Positions 42,649-51,831 are shown, counted from the stretch's first letter. The stretch: 64,000 nt of DNA from Clostridiales bacterium Firm_04 (GCA_001603005.1 LVAJ01000027.1:95266-159265), one strand, 5' to 3'. Numbers and translations: made by a program. Notes: generated by a model from the letters alone, not told the origin.

Positions 42649-43020
42649 ATGAAAATTATTGTCAAGAATAAATCCGAGCTGCCGATCTATGAGCAGATCG
42701 AACAGCAGATGAAGGCGCAGATCTTAGACGGCACCGCTGCGGAAAATGAGCAGCTCCCGTCGATCCGGCAGCTTGCCCGCGATCTGAAGATCAGCGTCAT
42801 CACCACCACGCGCGTCTATAACGATCTTGCTGACGAAGGCTTTATCATTTCCGTTGCGGGAAAGGGCTATTTCGTCGCGCCGCGCAACAATGAGCTGCTG
42901 CGGGAGCGCATGCTCTTTGAAATGGAGGACGGGCTCGAAAAGGCAGTCCGGAGCGGCAGGGATGCGGGAATGTCCGACGAGGAGATCGTTGCGGCGCTGA
43001 GAAAGTTTATGGAGGAGTAA
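42649..43020 (+). CDS. GntR-family regulator, YtrA type
   Basis: 123 residues. It has a GntR winged helix (LPIYEQIEQQMKAQILDG, QLPSIRQLARDLKISVITTTRVYNDLADEGFI) and only a short C-terminal helical tail for dimerisation, as in the YtrA subfamily that controls ABC transporters. GAGGAG lies six bases before the ATG. The ATPase gene follows after one base. Regulation by cell-wall-active compounds is known for relatives; here it is inference. Confidence 0.93.
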   Translation: MKIIVKNKSELPIYEQIEQQMKAQILDGTAAENEQLPSIRQLARDLKISVITTTRVYNDLADEGFIISVAGKGYFVAPRNNELLRERMLFEMEDGLEKAVRSGRDAGMSDEEIVAALRKFMEE

Positions 43021-43021
43021 C

Positions 43022-43906
43022 ATGGAAAACATTCTGGAGATTCGCGGACTCTGCAAGAAATATGATGATTTTGCGCTGGAGGATGTGAGCTTTTCGCTCC
43101 CGAAGGGCTATATCATGGGATTTGTCGGGCAAAACGGCTCCGGCAAAACCACGACGATCCGCTCCATTCTCAATATGGCAAAGATCGACAGCGGGAATAT
43201 TTCGGTGTTCGGGCTGGACAGTGTGACCGATTCCATTGCGATCAAGGAGCGCCTCGGCGTCGTGTTCGACAGCCTGTACCTCGCCGAACATCTCAATACA
43301 AAGCAGATCGAGCAGCAGCTCAAGCCCTTTTACAAGGACTGGGACAGCACCGAGTTTTCCGCGCGTTTGCGTGCTTTTGATCTTCCGGACAACAAGAAGG
43401 TCGGCGCGTTTTCCAAGGGCATGAAGATGAAGCTGATGATCGCGATCGCACTGTCGCACAAGGCGGAGCTTATCATTCTCGATGAGCCGACCAGCGGACT
43501 TGATCCGGTCGCGCGCGATGAACTGCTCGATATTCTTTCGGAGTACATCGAGGACGAAAACCGCGGCGTGCTGTTCTCCACGCACATCACCGCTGACGTC
43601 GAGCGCATCGCGGATTTTGTAACGATCTTGCACGACGGAAAGGTCTGGTTCACCGGCGAGCGGGACACCCTTGCGGAAAGCTATGCCGTGCTGAAAGGTG
43701 CGGAGGAGGACATTCCCGCGGGACTGAAAGAGAAGCTCATCGGCTTCCATGCCTACCGGAACGGCTTTGATGCGCTGATCCATACGGATGATCTCGCCGG
43801 TCTGCCGGCTGCACTTGAATACGAAAAAGCAAGCATCGACGAGATTCTCGTTTACATCGCAAAGGAGGACAGGTATGAAAGACATCCTGAAAGCCGTGCG
43901 GTTTGA
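43022..43906 (+). CDS. ABC transporter ATP-binding protein (YtrB-like)
   Basis: 294 residues. Walker A GQNGSGKTTT, signature-like AFSKGMKMKLMIAIAL, Walker B LIILDEPTSGLDP, H-loop FSTHITADV. The C-terminal ~75 residues are an accessory domain. It is translated from an ATG one base after the GntR stop and its own last 32 bases overlap the first permease gene. It powers the two membrane proteins downstream. Confidence 0.95.
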   Translation: MENILEIRGLCKKYDDFALEDVSFSLPKGYIMGFVGQNGSGKTTTIRSILNMAKIDSGNISVFGLDSVTDSIAIKERLGVVFDSLYLAEHLNTKQIEQQLKPFYKDWDSTEFSARLRAFDLPDNKKVGAFSKGMKMKLMIAIALSHKAELIILDEPTSGLDPVARDELLDILSEYIEDENRGVLFSTHITADVERIADFVTILHDGKVWFTGERDTLAESYAVLKGAEEDIPAGLKEKLIGFHAYRNGFDALIHTDDLAGLPAALEYEKASIDEILVYIAKEDRYERHPESRAV

Positions 43907-44588
43907 CTACCTGACCGTTGCGCCGTTTGCATGGTTCGGCGTCGTGCTGTCCGCGCTGCTGTTCGGCGGTCTGAGTCTGCTGCTTGCACCGGCGATGTGC
44001 GCGTTCCTGAGTATCATTGCACCGTTTTTTGTGCTGCCGCTGCAAATTGTTGCGGATCAATGCGGCTTCAATAAGCTGTACGGCGTGCTGCCGGTCTCGC
44101 GGAAAAGCCTTGTGAGAGGGCGGTTTCTCTACCTGTTTTTGGTGCATCTTGCGGTGCAGCTTGCAGAACTCGTCATTGCCGGCATCGCGCATGCCGCGAA
44201 TCTGTACCGCTTTCTGCCGAATCAGGAAAGCAGCATGATGAAAATTGTCGGCGACGCATTTGCGAACCGAAGCTTTACGCTGCTGGCGGTCTTCGGCGTC
44301 TGCGTACTGGTCGGGATCTGCATGGCATTCGTGGAAATGATGACGCAGATCAAGGGCAGAGAAAGCCTGCTCCGCATCGTTTTTCTCGCATTTTCTGCGA
44401 TTTTGGTGACTGCATTCATCATTGCAAAGCTTGTAAAGAAAGAGATTCTGACGCTGGATCTGCCGCGGCTGCCGTCCGATCCGGCGGGCATGCTGCTGAC
44501 CGGTGCGGCTGCGGATCTGGTGCTGCTGGCGGTCTGTGTGATCTGCGGAGAGATCACGGCGGCGGCAATGGAAAAGCGGGAATTGTAA
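43875..44588 (+). CDS. ABC-2 type permease
   Basis: 237 residues with about six transmembrane helices and a loop reading LPVSRKSLVRGRFLYLFLVH, matching LPVSRRELVRSRFLLSV of the next gene, so the two are paralogous. The start is ATG 43875 behind GGAGGACAGGT. It contains NKLYGVLPVSRK, typical of ABC-2 family proteins of the YtrC-like kind. Subunit of the exporter with the ATPase upstream. Confidence 0.9.
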   Translation: MKDILKAVRFDYLTVAPFAWFGVVLSALLFGGLSLLLAPAMCAFLSIIAPFFVLPLQIVADQCGFNKLYGVLPVSRKSLVRGRFLYLFLVHLAVQLAELVIAGIAHAANLYRFLPNQESSMMKIVGDAFANRSFTLLAVFGVCVLVGICMAFVEMMTQIKGRESLLRIVFLAFSAILVTAFIIAKLVKKEILTLDLPRLPSDPAGMLLTGAAADLVLLAVCVICGEITAAAMEKREL

Positions 44589-44601
44589 GGGGGGACGACA
44601 A

Positions 44602-45417
44602 ATGGACGAAAAGACAAGACTGAAAAATCTGATCCGCGCAGATCTCATTACAATGAACGGCAGCAGCTCGAATCTGAACAAAATACTGGTCGTTCTCATG
44701 CTGCTGACGCTTGTGATCGGCTTCCTGCTCACACCGGTGTTCGCGGCAGCGCTGCCGACAATGACGGGCACCTTTTTTGTGGGGATGCTGGTGCAGAATG
44801 AAGTGAAATATCACGGCGAAAAGCTGTACTGCGTGCTGCCGGTCAGCCGCAGGGAGCTTGTGCGGTCGCGGTTTCTCCTGTCGGTCGGGGTATATCTTGC
44901 CGGATCGCTGATCCTCTATGTGCTGATGCTGCTTGCGATCCGGCTGAAAACATATTATCTGCTGGATCCGGAATCTGCGCCGGAAATTGATTTGCTCCGG
45001 CTTTTTGCAGCGCGATCCGGCGGCAGCATGACGGAATACGGTGCTTTCAATCTGTATTTTTTTACATCTTTTGCACTTGGGCTGAAGCTGCTCGGCATGT
45101 CACTGCACCGGTATTTCCGAGACAATTCGGCATTTTCCGCGCTCGGCGGCATGGACGGTCTCCAGCTTCGCAGACCGAAAAAGAAGGAGCTTCTGCATTA
45201 TCTGCTCATATTCGGGCTGCTGCTGCTGTTCGTGCTCTTTGTGACCGATATGCTGCCGATCGGGACAGCCGGTTCGATGTGCTTTTTGCTTCTGATGCAG
45301 CTTGCAATGGCTGCGAACGGGGTGCTGTTCTGTGCAGTTCTGGTCGCATTGGCGTCGTTTTCGGTGATTTACAAATATATCCGCACGCAGCTGGAATATG
45401 AGGAAAAGGAACTGTGA
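44602..45417 (+). CDS. ABC-2 type permease (paralogue)
   Basis: 271 residues, about six hydrophobic helices, with the conserved LYCVLPVSRRELVRSRFLL loop after the second helix and a Lys-rich cytoplasmic segment RRPKKKELLHYL before the last helices. GGGGGG lies before the ATG, 13 bases after the first permease. Its stop overlaps the region just before the serine hydrolase, whose ATG is 12 bases further on. Confidence 0.9.
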   Translation: MDEKTRLKNLIRADLITMNGSSSNLNKILVVLMLLTLVIGFLLTPVFAAALPTMTGTFFVGMLVQNEVKYHGEKLYCVLPVSRRELVRSRFLLSVGVYLAGSLILYVLMLLAIRLKTYYLLDPESAPEIDLLRLFAARSGGSMTEYGAFNLYFFTSFALGLKLLGMSLHRYFRDNSAFSALGGMDGLQLRRPKKKELLHYLLIFGLLLLFVLFVTDMLPIGTAGSMCFLLLMQLAMAANGVLFCAVLVALASFSVIYKYIRTQLEYEEKEL

Positions 45418-45428
45418 GGGGGATTGCA

Positions 45429-47258
45429 ATGCAAATCTTAAAACAAATGAGGGCGGCGATCCTTGCCGGTACGATGCTGCTTGCCGGCGTGCAGATGCCG
45501 GTCTCTGCTGCAAATGATGCGGATGCCGCAATGCTCCCTTCCGGCAGCACGGTCAAGGCGCTGAAAATGGAACTGTCGAATCTGGAAATCAATGCGAAAG
45601 ATTTATTTGCGTCTGCTGCGATCGGCATTTTTCAGGGGAAAGATGTGCTGGATACGGAATATTTCGGAGAAACGGATCTGGCGCAGCATACAGCAGCGAA
45701 TGAGGATTCCGTATACGAATGGGGCAGCATTTCCAAGACGCTGATCTGGGTGAGCGCGATGCAGCTGCGGGAGCAGGGAAAGCTCGATCTGGAGCGCGAT
45801 GTGCGGGACTATCTGCCGGACGGCTTTTTTCAGCATCTTTCCTATGACGAGCCGATCACGATGCTGAACCTGATGAACCACAATGCGGGCTGGCAGGAGA
45901 CATTCCGCCCGCTCTGGAAAGCGGACGGGGAGCCGGTGCGCACGCTGCGCGAGGAATTGCAAGCGGTCGAGCCGGCGCAGGTACACCGTCCCGGCGAGGT
46001 GACGGCGTATTCCAATTACGGCGCGGCGGTTGCGGCATATGTGCTCGAATGCATCACCGGTCAGGATTACGGCGAATATGTGCATGCGCATATTTTCGCG
46101 CCGCTCGGCATGGAGCACACCGCGATCGCTGCCGATCACAGCGACAATGCATGGGTGTATGCACAGCGCCGGAAGGTCAGGAGCTATCGGTTTGTGCTCG
46201 CAAATGCAGCGGATCTCGGTCCGTGCCTGAATACGGTCGGAATCTATCCGGCAGGTGCGGCGACGGGTACGCTGAACGACCTGATGACCTATGCGCAGGC
46301 ACTTGTCAATGATGATGCGCCGCTGTTTCAGTCGCCCGAAACGCAGGCGGAGCTTTTCTCCGGCACGGATTTCTACGGCGATTCGGAGATCCCGCTCTGT
46401 GCGCACGGATTTTTCTTTGAGGAGCACGCTGTCCGCACCTGCGGGCACACTGGCGCGACAACGGCGGGGCAGGCGAATCTGCTGCTCGATCCGGAATCCA
46501 AAACGGGACTGGTCATCATGACCAATGAGCCGGACGGAAATGTGTTTCTCTCGAAGCTGCCCGCGCTGGTGTTCGGTGATCTGCCGGCGGACAAATACGG
46601 CGCGGCGCAGACGGATGCGGCGCTGAACGGTTACTATCTCAATGCGCGCTCGCTCCACCGCGGCATGGCAAGGATGATGCCGTTTCTGACGGCGGTCAAT
46701 CCGCAGAATATGGAACAACAGCAGCTTGAAAATGGAGTGTTTCAGGTTACGAACGGCGGTGCTGCTGCGCTGATCGGCAGCAGGCGCGGTTCGGACGGCA
46801 ATGCCGTTTTGCAGATGCCTGCTGCGGATCTGATCGCAGTGCGCGGCTATCTGCCGAAGCTCTGCTTGCTGACGGTCTATGTGCTGCTGGGGATCGCGGG
46901 CGTCTATCTGCTGCGCATCCGGCATCAGCTGAAAAAGCACGGGAAATTGACGGCGGGTTCCGGCGCTGCTGTGATGACGGCAGGGCATGTCGGGTGGATC
47001 GGCTCTGTGCTGCTGGCGGTGCTCATGGCGGTGTTTTACGGCTCGGCGCGGGGCGGCATCCTGTATCCGGCGGCAGCGGGGATCGGTGCCGGTCAGATGC
47101 TCTGCGCGGCGGTCTGTGCGGCAGCGGCGGTAACATCGCTGGCTGCGCTGCTCCGGACAAATGCGCATCGGGTGCGCTATGCGGCAAACGCGGTCTGCAA
47201 TGTGCTGGTGATCGCGGCGATCCTGTTCTATCAGCTGTACCGGTTCTGGGGAATCTGA
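45429..47258 (+). CDS. Secreted membrane-bound serine hydrolase (beta-lactamase/PBP family)
   Basis: 609 residues. A signal peptide (~1-27) is followed by a serine beta-lactamase-fold domain with S100-I-S-K103 (in EWGSISKTLIW), YSNYG as the YxN motif and HTGATTAGQ near the KTG position. At the C-terminus about four transmembrane helices (~470-605) anchor it. Such proteins (class C-like, EstB/PBP4-related) act on D-alanyl peptides or esters. The start is ATG 45429 behind GAGGGGG. It closes the GntR-ABC operon; relatives of this kind of set protect against cell-wall antibiotics or process peptides. Confidence 0.92.
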   Translation: MQILKQMRAAILAGTMLLAGVQMPVSAANDADAAMLPSGSTVKALKMELSNLEINAKDLFASAAIGIFQGKDVLDTEYFGETDLAQHTAANEDSVYEWGSISKTLIWVSAMQLREQGKLDLERDVRDYLPDGFFQHLSYDEPITMLNLMNHNAGWQETFRPLWKADGEPVRTLREELQAVEPAQVHRPGEVTAYSNYGAAVAAYVLECITGQDYGEYVHAHIFAPLGMEHTAIAADHSDNAWVYAQRRKVRSYRFVLANAADLGPCLNTVGIYPAGAATGTLNDLMTYAQALVNDDAPLFQSPETQAELFSGTDFYGDSEIPLCAHGFFFEEHAVRTCGHTGATTAGQANLLLDPESKTGLVIMTNEPDGNVFLSKLPALVFGDLPADKYGAAQTDAALNGYYLNARSLHRGMARMMPFLTAVNPQNMEQQQLENGVFQVTNGGAAALIGSRRGSDGNAVLQMPAADLIAVRGYLPKLCLLTVYVLLGIAGVYLLRIRHQLKKHGKLTAGSGAAVMTAGHVGWIGSVLLAVLMAVFYGSARGGILYPAAAGIGAGQMLCAAVCAAAAVTSLAALLRTNAHRVRYAANAVCNVLVIAAILFYQLYRFWGI

Positions 47259-48292
47259 ATGCGGGCGGGGAGCCCACGCTGGCAGCGGGCAGTGCCCGCC
47301 TCCATTTCCCTCCGGGCGGGGAGCCCCCGCTGGCATTTCCCTCCGGAGTGCGGTAGCGTGGCTCTCCCAACATTCGCAGCACACGCCGCTAGACGCGGCT
47401 TCTCATAAGTTACTGCTCCCAGCGGATCAAGTGAATGTTGAATAGTGAAAAATGAATGGTGAATAGTGAAAACGGAGTGCATCGGGAGCATACGCAGGCG
47501 GGCGCGGACGGCGAAAGCAATCAGGACAACTGAACCCCAAAGAACAGGCAGCGATTGCGGCGCGCACATAGAGAGGAGAGAGTGAGGAAAAGGAGAGCGC
47601 GAGAGGGAAAACCTAAGAGAGAGGGGAGACCGGAGCGCAGCGACGACTTCCCTTTCTCTTGGGTTGTCCCGCTCGCACTCGCGCCCCGCGCCCAGTGAAA
47701 TTTAACGTCGGACAAAAGATAAAGAACAAACAACTAAGATTCACGTTCGCGTTTAATCAAGACATTCATTTCTACATGCACCCAATCATGTTTACGAATA
47801 CAGAAAACATGATTTGACGAACTGTTTACGCCTATATGCAGCCCGTCAATATGCAATTGTCAAGATTCCAAGCGCGTTGTGACTTCGGCTTACTTTGGTC
47901 AGACACCTCATTGCGCTGCCGGTTCTGCCTACTGGACTGCACCGGCAGACTCCGCCTATTCTTCCCCGCGGATGTCCCCGATTCACAGCGCCCTCTGCTA
48001 ATAGTGCGCAAATCGCAGAAAATTGCACGTTTCCGTGCAAGTAGTTCCGGATTGTAATTAAATCTTCATCTTCATGCTGAATCATGCGCGAAAAAATACG
48101 CATATATCATAAACATATATAAATATCACTATGCGGATCATGCGCATCCCTGATCGTATCATATGCGATGCACAGCCGGAAAAGAAATCGTGAATTGCGG
48201 AAAATGTGCTGTCGATCTGCGATGATCCGCGTTGAAAAAGATCGCGCTTTGCAATCCGAAATCGTTCCGGAAAAATTTTTTTCGGAAACCGC
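47259..48292. other. Long intergenic region with GC-rich repeats and purine-rich stretches
   Basis: No supported gene in about one kilobase. At 47265-47345 GGCGGGGAGCCC and the following CGCTGGCA occur twice in tandem, with CATTTCCCTCCGG also repeated. At 47415-47470 come two copies of the GTGAATGGTGAATAGTGAA type. From about 47565 to 47640 the plus strand is almost purine-only (GAGAGGAGAG, GAGAGAGGGGAG). The region 48060-48180 is AT-rich. Short frames here lack binding sites and homology. Confidence 0.6.
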
Positions 48293-48350
48293 TTGACAAA
48301 CCGGTTTCTTTTGGGTATAATATAATTGAGCTCAATCAATTGAACTCAAT
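48293..48350 (+). promoter_or_regulatory. Promoter with duplicated MarR/OhrR-type operators
   Basis: -35 TTGACA (48293-48298), 17 bp, -10 TATAAT (48316-48321). Directly after the -10 lie ATTGAGCTCAAT (48325-48336, perfect palindrome) and ATTGAACTCAAT (48339-48350), 14 bp apart. The third gene of the operon encodes an OhrR-like repressor, so these are likely its binding sites. Confidence 0.85.
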
Positions 48351-48389
48351 CGAAATGAATGCAAGCTGATGAAACCGGAGGTATCTGTT

Positions 48390-48929
48390 ATGAGTTTGTA
48401 CGATCTGACCGTAAAGGACACGCAGGGAAATGACGTAAAACTGGACGAGTTTCGCGGCAAGGTGCTGCTGATCGTCAATACCGCGACCGGCTGCGGCTTT
48501 ACCCCGCAGTATGACGGACTGGAAGCTCTGTACAGGGAATACAGCGCAAAGGGACTTGAAATTCTCGATTTTCCGTGCAATCAGTTCGGCGGACAGGCTC
48601 CGGGTACCGAAGCCGAGATCGTCAGCTTCTGCAAGATGAAATTCGGCGTTTCGTTCCGGCAGTTCGCGAAGATCGAGGTCAACGGCGAGAACGCTTCTCC
48701 GCTCTTTACGCTGCTGAAACAGGCGGTGCCTGAGGAGAAGGTCTCCGGACTGAAAGCGAAGGCTGCGATGAAGGCGATCTCCGCGATCAGCAAAACTGCT
48801 GTCAATCCCGAGGATATCAAGTGGAATTTCACGAAATTTCTCGTAGACCGCGAAGGCAATGTCGTCGCGCGCTTTGCTCCGACGGACGAGCCGAAAGCGA
48901 TCGAAGACAAAATCAAGGAGTTGTTATAA
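48390..48929 (+). CDS. gpx: Glutathione peroxidase-type thiol peroxidase
   Basis: 179 residues. The active site is NTATGCGFTPQ (peroxidatic Cys in place of selenocysteine), with the conserved FPCNQFGGQAPG and KWNFTKFLVDREG motifs. Bacterial enzymes of this type usually take electrons from thioredoxin. The start is ATG 48390, eight bases after GGAGG. It is first in an operon with a TSCPD protein and an OhrR-like repressor, so it is probably induced by peroxide. Confidence 0.96.
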   Translation: MSLYDLTVKDTQGNDVKLDEFRGKVLLIVNTATGCGFTPQYDGLEALYREYSAKGLEILDFPCNQFGGQAPGTEAEIVSFCKMKFGVSFRQFAKIEVNGENASPLFTLLKQAVPEEKVSGLKAKAAMKAISAISKTAVNPEDIKWNFTKFLVDREGNVVARFAPTDEPKAIEDKIKELL

Positions 48930-49190
48930 ATGGATTGTGTTTACAATACGGAAATGGTCTGCGCGCAGCAGATCCGGTTCAAGCTGAATGATGACGTCGT
49001 GACGGACATTCAGTTTTTCGGCGGATGTAACGGCAATCTTAAGGCGATCTCAAAGCTGGTGGACGGCTGGACGGTCGGTCAGATCGAGGAAAAGCTGCTG
49101 GGGAATACCTGCGGCAGACGTCCTACTTCCTGCGCCGATCAGCTTGCAAAGGCTGTTCGTCAAGCGTATGAGAAATCGCAGCAGGCATGA
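48930..49190 (+). CDS. TSCPD-domain protein
   Basis: 86 residues starting at the base after the gpx stop, with AAGGAG upstream. It matches the small TSCPD family (TIGR03905-like) related to the C-terminus of cobalamin-dependent ribonucleotide reductase: CAQQIRFKLNDDVV, FFGGCNGNLKAISKLVDGW, LGNTCGRRPTSCADQLAKA. Four or more conserved cysteines suggest metal or redox chemistry. Function unknown; its place between a peroxidase and an OhrR-like regulator suggests a role in oxidative stress. Confidence 0.9.
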   Translation: MDCVYNTEMVCAQQIRFKLNDDVVTDIQFFGGCNGNLKAISKLVDGWTVGQIEEKLLGNTCGRRPTSCADQLAKAVRQAYEKSQQA

Positions 49191-49230
49191 GCATTTGCCG
49201 CCGGAAATCAAATGACAAGGAGTGACAGCC

Positions 49231-49674
49231 ATGCAGGAACCGATGTACGATTCGCTGAAACTGGAGCATCAGCTTTGTTTTCCGCTGTACGCCTGTTCCC
49301 GTGAGGTCATCAAGAAATACCGCCCCTATCTCGATGCGATCGGGCTGACCTATACGCAGTATGTTGCGATGATGGTGTTCTGGGAAGAACAGTCCGTGAC
49401 GGTCAAGGCGCTCGGTCAGCGGCTGTATCTGGATTCGGGCACGCTGACGCCGGTGCTGAAAAGTCTCGAACAAAAGGGCTATATCACGCGCCGGCGCAGT
49501 GAGACAGATGAACGCGTGCTGATCGCGGCGCTGACAGACGAAGGCGCCGCGCTGCGCGAGGCGGCTGCCGAGATCCCGCGGCAGATCGGCGGCTGCCTCT
49601 GCCTGAAGCAGGATGAAGCGGTGCAGCTGTATCAGTTGTTATATAAACTGCTGCATACAATGGAAGCGGAATAA
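49231..49674 (+). CDS. ohrR: OhrR-like MarR-family repressor
   Basis: 147 residues. A winged helix (LGQRLYLDSGTLTPVLKSLEQKGYITRRRSETDER) is set between dimerisation helices. The N-terminal LEHQLCFPLYACSREV contains the reactive Cys expected of OhrR, with the conserved tyrosines nearby (KKYRPYLDAIGLTYTQY). Oxidation of that Cys releases OhrR from DNA in Bacillus and Xanthomonas. The start ATG 49231 lies behind AAGGAG. Probably represses its own operon at 48325-48350. Confidence 0.92.
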   Translation: MQEPMYDSLKLEHQLCFPLYACSREVIKKYRPYLDAIGLTYTQYVAMMVFWEEQSVTVKALGQRLYLDSGTLTPVLKSLEQKGYITRRRSETDERVLIAALTDEGAALREAAAEIPRQIGGCLCLKQDEAVQLYQLLYKLLHTMEAE

Positions 49675-49713
49675 CGGGGAAAATACAGATGCAGACGAAA
49701 GGAAGTGACTGTC

Positions 49714-50685
49714 GTGACGACGCAGCAGCTCACTTATGTGATTGCAGTCGCGGAATGTCAGAGTATCTCGAAGGCAGCGGAAAAGCTCTATGTCACGCAG
49801 CCGTCATTGAGTCAGTATATTCACGGAATGGAAAAGCAGCTCGGCATTAAGCTGTTTGACCGCTCGGTGACGCCGATCAAGCTGACGGATGCCGGCGCGC
49901 TCTATGTGGAATGGGCGCGCAAGCTGCTGGCAATGGAAGAAAGCATGAATAATGCCCTGTCAGACCTGATGGGGCTGCAAACCGGCTCGGTGCGCATCGG
50001 TGCATCCTCTTTTCGGGTGCGCTGCCTGCTCGCACCGGGCATTGCGGCGTTTCATGCAAAATATCCGGGCATTCATCTTTCCATTCAGGAAGCCGATATG
50101 AAGCAGCTCCGCGATAAGCTGACCGCCGGCGAGATTGATTTTGCGATCGGCTCCGGCGATTTTGACGAAAAGAGCTTTCATGTGGAATCCCTTGCGGATG
50201 AACGCTTTTATCTGGCGGTTTCGCCGGCAAATCCGCTGACACAAAGCCTGCCGGAGCCGCTTTCGGCAGACGATATTTTGCAGGCGACACCGCGCTTTCT
50301 GCGGCAGCCGCCGGTCGAACTTTCGCTCGTGAAGGATGAAGCGTTTGTTGCGGCAAATGCAGGCGAATATGACCGCGAAACGCTCTATGCCGTCTGCCGG
50401 CAGTGCGGGTTTACGCCGAATATCGAATACAGCGTGCAGACGATCGAAACGGTGTTCTCGTTTGTCTGCTCGAATATGGGCATTGCGCTGCTGCCGGATT
50501 CGCTGATCTATTACGGCAATTTCAAGCAGCATCCGAATTATTATCCGCTGCCCGATGAACTGGCGCTCTGCAATATTTCGCTGATCTCGCGCCGGAATGC
50601 ATTTCTCTCGAAGGCATCGCAGGCGTATGCGCTTCTGCTGAAGCAGCTTGTGGATGTCGGCACATGGAGAATGATGGGCGGCTGA
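49714..50685 (+). CDS. LysR-family transcriptional regulator
   Basis: 323 residues. It has a helix-turn-helix (LTYVIAVAECQSISKAAEKLYVTQPSLSQYIHGMEKQLG) and an effector-binding domain (GSVRIGASSFRVRCLLAPGIAAFHAKYPG). The start is a GTG ten bases after AAAGGA; another GTG three codons earlier touches that site. It lies between the OhrR operon and the SGNH hydrolase, all on one strand; the target is unknown. Confidence 0.93.
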   Translation: MTTQQLTYVIAVAECQSISKAAEKLYVTQPSLSQYIHGMEKQLGIKLFDRSVTPIKLTDAGALYVEWARKLLAMEESMNNALSDLMGLQTGSVRIGASSFRVRCLLAPGIAAFHAKYPGIHLSIQEADMKQLRDKLTAGEIDFAIGSGDFDEKSFHVESLADERFYLAVSPANPLTQSLPEPLSADDILQATPRFLRQPPVELSLVKDEAFVAANAGEYDRETLYAVCRQCGFTPNIEYSVQTIETVFSFVCSNMGIALLPDSLIYYGNFKQHPNYYPLPDELALCNISLISRRNAFLSKASQAYALLLKQLVDVGTWRMMGG

Positions 50686-50729
50686 CCGGACAGGAACCGG
50701 TTGAATAAATAGGATTTGAGGGACAGTTT

Positions 50730-51827
50730 ATGATATCAGAAGAACTGCGCAGCCGCCTTGCAGCAGAGGCGCTCTGCTCGGTCGGACAGGGGATCCGGTG
50801 GCGTGCGCTGCTGGAACGCGGCGGGCAGGAAAACGGCAGAGGAAAACGGCTGACGCTTGCATTTATGGGCGGCTCGGTGACGCAGGGCTATGCGAATCTT
50901 GCGATCCATGACGGGGCTTATCCGGCGCTGGTCACAGAGGATCTGCGCGCAATGGGCTATGATGCGCAGTGCTGCCTCTGCGCAGAGGCTGGCATGAGTA
51001 CGATGAACGGCAATCTGCTCGCGGATGAATGGGTACTGGCGAAAAAGCCGGATGTGGTCTTTCTGGAATATGCGATCAATGAGACTACGCTGCGCCCGAG
51101 CGTTATTGCGTTTGAGAGCCTGCTGCGGAAGCTGCTGACGGCGCCGGAACCGCCGGTGGTCTGCCTGCTGCTGCTGCGGAGCATGCAGGGCTATTCCTGC
51201 GAACCGTTCATGGTGCCGATCGCGCAGCATTACGGTCTGCCGTACATCAGTCTGAATCAGGCGATCGCGCCGGCAATGGAGCGCGGCGACCTGAAATGGG
51301 AAGATTACGGCGATGAGGAAAGTCATCCGAATGCGGACGGGCACCGCCTGCTCGCGGACATGGTGCTGCATCTGCTCAATCAGGCTGCAAAGGCGGATGA
51401 AACGCCGCCGCTGCCGCTGCCGGAGTCGTGGCTGGAAGCGCCCTTTGTAAATCTCCGCTTTTTGCATCCTGCGACGGATGCTGCGGGGACAGAGACCGCC
51501 TGCGCGGTCGTGCCGCGGACGCATAATCCGTATTATCCGGCGGCATGGAAGCTTTGTCTGGGGAGCGGTCCGCTGAAGCTGGAGACCGAATGCCGCGCGC
51601 TGCTGGTGTTTTACGAAACGCACCGCCTGCCGGAATACGGCTCCTGCCGGATCTCGGTGGACGGCGAGCCGATGAAGCAGCCGCTGATCCACAGCAATTC
51701 GCTCTACGGCTGGGGCAATGCGAAATATGTGATCGCGGTATCTGCGGCACAGAGCGGCGCGCATACGCTGCTGCTGGAGCCGGAAGAAGAAACGGTGTAC
51801 ATTCTCGGATTCGGCATCTGCGAATAA
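50730..51827 (+). CDS. SGNH/GDSL-type hydrolase with C-terminal beta domain
   Basis: 365 residues without a signal peptide. Block I is LAFMGGSVTQGYAN (nucleophilic Ser), block V is ESHPNADGHRLLADMV (Asp/His). The GDSL-like fold fills residues ~40-225. A C-terminal beta-rich domain (~230-365) with CRISVDGEPMKQP and AHTLLLEPEEETVYILGFG resembles the accessory part of some sialate or acetylxylan esterases. A weak GAGGGA lies before the ATG. It probably removes acetyl or other acyl groups from carbohydrates. Confidence 0.9.
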   Translation: MISEELRSRLAAEALCSVGQGIRWRALLERGGQENGRGKRLTLAFMGGSVTQGYANLAIHDGAYPALVTEDLRAMGYDAQCCLCAEAGMSTMNGNLLADEWVLAKKPDVVFLEYAINETTLRPSVIAFESLLRKLLTAPEPPVVCLLLLRSMQGYSCEPFMVPIAQHYGLPYISLNQAIAPAMERGDLKWEDYGDEESHPNADGHRLLADMVLHLLNQAAKADETPPLPLPESWLEAPFVNLRFLHPATDAAGTETACAVVPRTHNPYYPAAWKLCLGSGPLKLETECRALLVFYETHRLPEYGSCRISVDGEPMKQPLIHSNSLYGWGNAKYVIAVSAAQSGAHTLLLEPEEETVYILGFGICE

Positions 51828-51831
51828 AACA

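Noticed and set aside
45603..47384. A 593-codon open frame on the minus strand
   Set aside because: It is antisense to the serine hydrolase; Arg/His/Gln-rich composition is typical of a shadow frame in GC-rich DNA.
47521..47733. A 70-codon frame on the minus strand in the repeat region
   Set aside because: It has no binding site and is made of purine-rich and repeat DNA; no domain is recognisable.
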